Positions 60,288 through 64,000 of a stretch of 64,000 nucleotides of DNA are shown here, in pieces. Within the stretch, counting starts at the first letter, position 1, and each line of letters opens with the position of its first letter. A model generated the notes under the pieces. The model saw only the letters and a list, made by a program, of their open reading frames with translations. It was not told the DNA's origin and did not search any database. The stretch is from Haladaptatus litoreus (GTDB lineage: Archaea > Halobacteriota > Halobacteria > Halobacteriales > Haladaptataceae): contig NZ_FTNO01000001.1 of assembly GCF_900156425.1 (NCBI RefSeq), positions 1,364,001 through 1,428,000 on the forward strand. Direction: 5' to 3'. The translations under genes were made by a program, and so were the position numbers.

Positions 60288-61991
60288 TTACAGAATCGTC
60301 CCGTGCTTTTTGTCCGGCAGACTCTTTTCCATATCCGCGTAGAACTCGAAGCGGTTGACCAATTCCTCGCGCAGAGTACTCGGCGGCACGATATCGTCGA
60401 TGACCATCTCGCTGGCCATCCGGTGTGCGTCGATGTCCTCTCGGTACTCCTCGCGGAGTTCCTGTTCGCGCTGGGCGCGTTCCTCTTCGTCCTCGATTGC
60501 GTTGAGTTTGTTCGCGTAGACGGCGTTGATTGCGGCCTCCGGCCCCATGATGCCGATTTCACCCGAGGGAAGCGCGATGACGCTCTGTGGGTCGTAGGCA
60601 GGCCCGGACATGGCGTAGATACCTGCCCCGTAGGCCTTCCGGACGACGACGGATTGCTTCGGAACCGTCGCGGAGGACGTCGCGTAAATCATCTTCTTGC
60701 CTTTCTCCAGAATCGCGTCCTTTTCGACCTGCGACCCGGCCATGAATCCCGGCGTGTCACAGAGGTAGAGCAGTGGCACCTCGAAGGCGTCACACTTCCA
60801 AATGAACTCCGCGGCCTTTTCTGCAGCGTCGGGGAAAATCGCGCCCGAGCGCTGTGCCGGTTGATTGGCCACGATGCCGACCGGCCGACCGTCGATTTTG
60901 GCGAAGGCAGTGATGATTTCCTTGCCGAAGTCGGGCCGGAGTTCGAAGTACGAACCTGCGTCCACGACGCGCTCTATCACGTCCGTCATGTCGTAGGCAC
61001 GGTTCGGACTCTGGGGGATGACCTCGTCGATGCCGTTCGGCGACAGTTTTGGAGCCCTCGGTTCGCTCCGCGGCGGTTTCTCGTGTGCTTTGTTCGGGAG
61101 GTACGTGATGAGGTCGGACACGAGTTCGCGGGCGTGTTCCTCGTTGCGGGCGACGAGGTCGGCACTGCCCGAGTGTTCGGCGTGCATCTGCGCCCCGCCG
61201 AGGTCTTGCATGCTGATGTCCTCGCCAGTTACCATCTTCACCATTCGCGGCGAGGCAATCGCCATCGCGGACATCCCTTCGACCATGATGGTGAAATCGG
61301 CGAACATTGGCGTGTACGCCGCGCCTGCGATACACGGGCCGTACAGGACACAAATCTGTGGCACGCGCCCCGAAAGCATCGAGTGGTTGTAGTAGTATTT
61401 CCCGATACCTTCGCGGTTGGCGAAGAAGCCGGTTTGCTGGTCGATTCGGCCGCCGGAGGAGTCCATCAGGTAGAGGACGGGATTGCCGCTCTGGAGTGCG
61501 CGCTGTTGCATCCGGAGGAACTTCTCGACACCTTTCGCAGCCATGCTCCCGGCTTTAACCGTGAAGTCGTTCGCCATGAAGTGAACGTCCCGGCCCTCGA
61601 ACTCGGCCGCGCCCGTGAGAAGTCCGTCCGCAGGAAGTTTGTCTTCGGCGTCGAACTCGGCAAATCGGCCGTCCTCGAATTTCAGGCCGTCGTCGCCGAA
61701 CCAGAGGTCGAGTCGGTCGCGGACGAACAGTTTCCCCTTTTCGGCGAGGCGTTCTTTGTACTTCTCCGGGCCGCCAGCCTTGATTTCCTCGATTTCTTCC
61801 CAAAGTTTCTCCTCGCGTTCCGTCGGACCCAAATCGTCTTCGATTGGTTCCTCGGTTTCGCTCCACGTAACGGTCGGTTCGTCTGCGTCCCCGACGTACA
61901 CGTTCACCTCGCTCCCGACGTGCTGCGCGAGTGCGCTGGCGATAGCTGAGGCTTCCTCCTCGGTTGCCTCCGCGCCGATGCGGACTTTCAT
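60288..61991 (-). CDS. Acyl-CoA carboxylase carboxyltransferase (beta) subunit
   Basis: 567 aa. Two crotonase-fold carboxyltransferase halves: about 120-300 (YLMDSSGGRIDQQTGFFANR, oxyanion GPCIAGAAYTPM) and about 330-540 (IVANQPAQRSGAIFPDAAEK, CDTPGFMAGSQVEKD). It transfers CO2 from biotin to acetyl- or propionyl-CoA. The first 55 residues (MKVRIGAEATEEEASAIASA) form an extra small domain. The biotin carboxylase subunit is not in the window. Confidence 0.93.
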   Translation of the reverse strand: MKVRIGAEATEEEASAIASALAQHVGSEVNVYVGDADEPTVTWSETEEPIEDDLGPTEREEKLWEEIEEIKAGGPEKYKERLAEKGKLFVRDRLDLWFGDDGLKFEDGRFAEFDAEDKLPADGLLTGAAEFEGRDVHFMANDFTVKAGSMAAKGVEKFLRMQQRALQSGNPVLYLMDSSGGRIDQQTGFFANREGIGKYYYNHSMLSGRVPQICVLYGPCIAGAAYTPMFADFTIMVEGMSAMAIASPRMVKMVTGEDISMQDLGGAQMHAEHSGSADLVARNEEHARELVSDLITYLPNKAHEKPPRSEPRAPKLSPNGIDEVIPQSPNRAYDMTDVIERVVDAGSYFELRPDFGKEIITAFAKIDGRPVGIVANQPAQRSGAIFPDAAEKAAEFIWKCDAFEVPLLYLCDTPGFMAGSQVEKDAILEKGKKMIYATSSATVPKQSVVVRKAYGAGIYAMSGPAYDPQSVIALPSGEIGIMGPEAAINAVYANKLNAIEDEEERAQREQELREEYREDIDAHRMASEMVIDDIVPPSTLREELVNRFEFYADMEKSLPDKKHGTIL

Positions 61992-62150
61992 GCTTGCGTG
62001 TCCGTGGGGTGATTTCAAACCGTTTTCCCTTTCGCACGCGGCAAAAATTTCGACGGGCGGAAAAAACGGTCGCAAAGAGCGAGGGAAAGGCGGAAGGGGA
62101 GGTGTTGAGAAGCGTCTTTGGGGTCGATGCGGACGGAACGCGATAAACGG

Positions 62151-62573
62151 TTACCGTTCTGGCAGTTCCATCGCGGCGACGTGTTCCGCGTACTCTTCGA
62201 GGACGGGTTGTCCCCAGTAGCGGACGGATTCGCTCCGCGCATCGTAGTCGATGATGTTTGCGTCATCGAGTTTCGGCAGATGTGTGTGATGTAGCGATGC
62301 TTCGACGCGTTTTCGGTAGTCGTCCGGAACGTCGCCGACCGACGTTTCGGTTTCCCACGCGGCAACCTGCTCGACGAGGTCGGAAAGCGTTGCGACGCCC
62401 TCCGGTGTCGTCGAGAGGTGGTGAATGGCGTATCGACGTCGCTTCTCCGACAGCAGTTTGAAGATGTCGTCGAACGACGGCCTGCTCACTGCCGGTTCAG
62501 CACGAAGTACGTGGGGTGGATCTGTAGACGGTCGTTTCCCCGAGTCGTCCCGGTATGGTGACTCATTGCTCAT
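62151..62573 (-). CDS. DUF7344-type winged-helix regulator
   Basis: 140 aa. ArsR-like wHTH: FDDIFKLLSEKRRRYAIHHL, SDLVEQVAAWETE, VEASLHHTHLPKLDDANIID. This domain is common in haloarchaeal regulators. Target unknown. It is downstream (reverse strand) of nothing obvious; the carboxylase gene lies 160 nt on. Confidence 0.87.
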   Translation of the reverse strand: MSNESPYRDDSGKRPSTDPPHVLRAEPAVSRPSFDDIFKLLSEKRRRYAIHHLSTTPEGVATLSDLVEQVAAWETETSVGDVPDDYRKRVEASLHHTHLPKLDDANIIDYDARSESVRYWGQPVLEEYAEHVAAMELPER

Positions 62574-62888
62574 GCGACGCTCATCACCAGTTGATGACCC
62601 TGCATAAAGAATGGTGAATCTAGATACCTAGAAAGTTGGCAGCCGAACTGAAATCATCGTTGTATCTACTTTTGTTTCTAATAACTACACCACCGAATAT
62701 ATTCGGGCGGAGAAATCCTGTCGGAACGCGACCATCGAAACGACCATTACCTCACGGGTTCGGTTCGATTGCCGATGGTGTCCGAAGAAAACCGCCACGC
62801 GCACTGTCGGCAACGGGCCGATGGATTCCGAGAACGGAATTAACGGTGTCGAAGGTTAAAACCGGAATCTACCGTCATCCACGTGGTT
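62574..62888. other. 315-nt intergenic region
   Basis: AT-rich (62630-62700) then mixed; a GGTTAAAACC box (62850-62859) may be the TATA box of the repeat-protein gene. No gene seen. Confidence 0.5.
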
Positions 62889-64000
62889 ATGAGGCGATTT
62901 ACCCAGACGACACTCGTGTTGATTTTCGTCCTGACGCTCGCGACTACTGGTTTCGTTTCGGTGGTTCCATCGGTACAGCCACTAACTGGGGCGTCTGAAT
63001 CGGTCGGTGTCTCCGAATCGGTCAACGAGCAGGCAACGAACGGGCCGAACGTGTTACCGCTGGAAACACGGGCAACTAGCCGAGCGGACAGTTCCGTCCC
63101 CGAGAACGCCATTCAGCGAGCAGTCGTCCAGCAGCGACAGCTTTCAGACCGCGAGCGGGCCGCCGCTCGCGGCGCGTTGCAGGGTGCGTCGTTGGCACAG
63201 CGACAAGGGGTTTCGATTAGTCAGCAACAGAGACAAGCAGTCGCACAGGGTGCCGTACAAGCGGTTTCCCAGCGCCAGCAAGCAAGCGTTTCGCAGGTGC
63301 AAGCCGCTGCCCGCGGTGCGGCGCACGGTACCCTGCTTCAGAGTCAAACCGTCTCCATTCGTCAGGTTCAGGTTGCGACTACCGGAGCAACCGCCGGGGC
63401 GACAACACAGGTACAGCAAGCAAACGCGACGCAAATACAAGCCGCCGCGTTCGGTGCCGGACACGGCGCGGTCGCACAGAGTCAGCGAGCGACCGTCGAA
63501 CAGCTACAAATCGCGGCACGAGGGGCCGGAGCAGGCGCCGTGAGGGGTGTAGTGCAGAATCAGCAGGTGAGTATTTCACAGGTTCAGGAGGCCGCACAGG
63601 GCGCGGCCTTCGGTGCGCTCGACCAGCGCCAGCGAGTCGAAATCAGACAGGTGCAGTTCGCCGCACAAGGTGCGGCGACGGGCGCACTACAGACTCAACG
63701 CGCCAACGTGAAGCAGGTGCAAGTCGCCGCGCTGGGTGCGGCCAAAGGCGGGGTGACACAGGTTCAGCAAGTCGATGTTCGACAAATACAGGCCGCGACG
63801 CGCGGTGCCGCGGCGGGTGCGATTTCCCAATCCCAGCAGGCGAGTATCGTGCAGATTCAAACCGCCGCACATGGCGCGGCGAAGGGCGGAATCACGCAGA
63901 TTCAGCAGGCAACCGTGAGACAGGTGCAGTCCGCCTGTCAGGGCGCGGCGGCGGGCGCGCTGAGCATCGTTCAGATTCAGACCGTGAACATCGTCCAGAT
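62889..64000 (+). CDS. Exported tandem-repeat protein, 3' end beyond the window
   Basis: 370 residues visible, no stop. Signal or anchor MRRFTQTTLVLIFVLTLATT, then a Ser/Glu-rich spacer to about residue 80. From there to the edge runs a 23-residue repeat, about 12 copies, with consensus QxQxAxVxQVQxAAxGAAxG plus three residues (A/G, L/V/I, S/T). Gln positions, the two hydrophobic positions and the GAA step are kept, other positions vary. DNA copies are diverged, so the repeat is old or selected. Probably a surface beta-solenoid or fibre. Only one Cys (near residue 349). Family not recognised. Confidence 0.85.
   Translation, partial: MRRFTQTTLVLIFVLTLATTGFVSVVPSVQPLTGASESVGVSESVNEQATNGPNVLPLETRATSRADSSVPENAIQRAVVQQRQLSDRERAAARGALQGASLAQRQGVSISQQQRQAVAQGAVQAVSQRQQASVSQVQAAARGAAHGTLLQSQTVSIRQVQVATTGATAGATTQVQQANATQIQAAAFGAGHGAVAQSQRATVEQLQIAARGAGAGAVRGVVQNQQVSISQVQEAAQGAAFGALDQRQRVEIRQVQFAAQGAATGALQTQRANVKQVQVAALGAAKGGVTQVQQVDVRQIQAATRGAAAGAISQSQQASIVQIQTAAHGAAKGGITQIQQATVRQVQSACQGAAAGALSIVQIQTVNIVQ

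Noticed and set aside
60303..61949. 548-aa plus-strand frame over the carboxylase
   Set aside because: Shadow; the minus strand is a clear carboxyltransferase.
63132..64000. Possible CRISPR-like array
   Set aside because: 69-nt periodicity is in frame and encodes a 23-residue protein repeat with diverged DNA; no constant direct repeat with unique spacers.

Overview
The window is chromosomal DNA of a haloarchaeon (class Halobacteria). The evidence is the strongly acidic predicted proteome, TATA boxes about 27 nt upstream of many ATGs (leaderless transcripts), Tat signals on exported proteins, archaeal information-processing genes (CDC48, RPA1/RPAP1, S17e, S3Ae, S15, RNase P component 4, KEOPS Pcc1, Lhr helicase) and many Halobacteria-only small-protein and DUF families. 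The moderate GC content and messy GC-rich intergenic stretches would fit a Haladaptatus-like genus, but that is a guess. No CRISPR array, rRNA operon, transposase or prophage was seen. Two tRNA genes are present.

Layout. 0-10.5 kb: CDF metal transporter, CDC48-type AAA ATPase, a decayed HTTM membrane-protein gene with its Tat-exported neighbour, a stand-alone Lrp/AsnC effector domain, pyroglutamyl peptidase and an Lhr-type helicase. 10.7-21.4 kb: the rpe-rpap1-rpa1 single-strand-binding operon, an arylsulfotransferase-like exported protein, a riboflavin-pathway reductase, aspartate-semialdehyde dehydrogenase, ribosomal protein S17e, acylphosphatase, 8-oxoguanine glycosylase, an M19 dipeptidase and a DUF555 protein. 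21.5-31 kb: accessory-looking DNA with an RHH regulator, a DUF7503 micro-membrane protein beside a 698-aa CHAT (caspase-like) protein, a VOC protein, a FilR1-like regulator, a candidate new non-coding RNA at about 27.2 kb, a ferritin-like protein, several tiny genes, archaeal-type phosphatidylserine decarboxylase and RNase P component 4.

31-38 kb: two glycosyltransferases, an HD hydrolase, TatA, tRNA-Arg(CCT), a DsrE-like protein, a voltage-gated-type K+ channel and small proteins. 38-48.5 kb: a type IV pilus-like locus with a secretion ATPase (split here by a 1-nt frameshift), a GspF/TadC-type membrane platform and five small pilin-like proteins (DUF7287, 7288, 7261, 7266, 7289) in one overlapping operon, facing a sixth, larger pilin-like gene. 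49-52 kb: tRNA-Ala(GGC), then a strongly folded leader ahead of the rps15 / RecJ-like / pcc1 / rps3ae operon.

52-62.6 kb: a halocyanin-like lipoprotein, then carbon and nitrogen metabolism. This part holds two glutamate dehydrogenases, a CitE/HpcH-type lyase, a MaoC hydratase and the carboxyltransferase subunit of an acyl-CoA carboxylase. These are enzyme types that connect glutamate, CoA-linked C4/C5 acids and propionyl-/acetyl-CoA in haloarchaea. The last 1.1 kb opens a large exported protein made of 23-residue Gln/Ala/Gly-rich tandem repeats and runs off the window.

The most unusual items are the repeat protein at the right edge, the folded RNA ahead of rps15, the candidate ncRNA at 27.2 kb, the CHAT/DUF7503 pair, the frameshifted secretion ATPase with internal repeats, and the nonsense-mutated HTTM gene.
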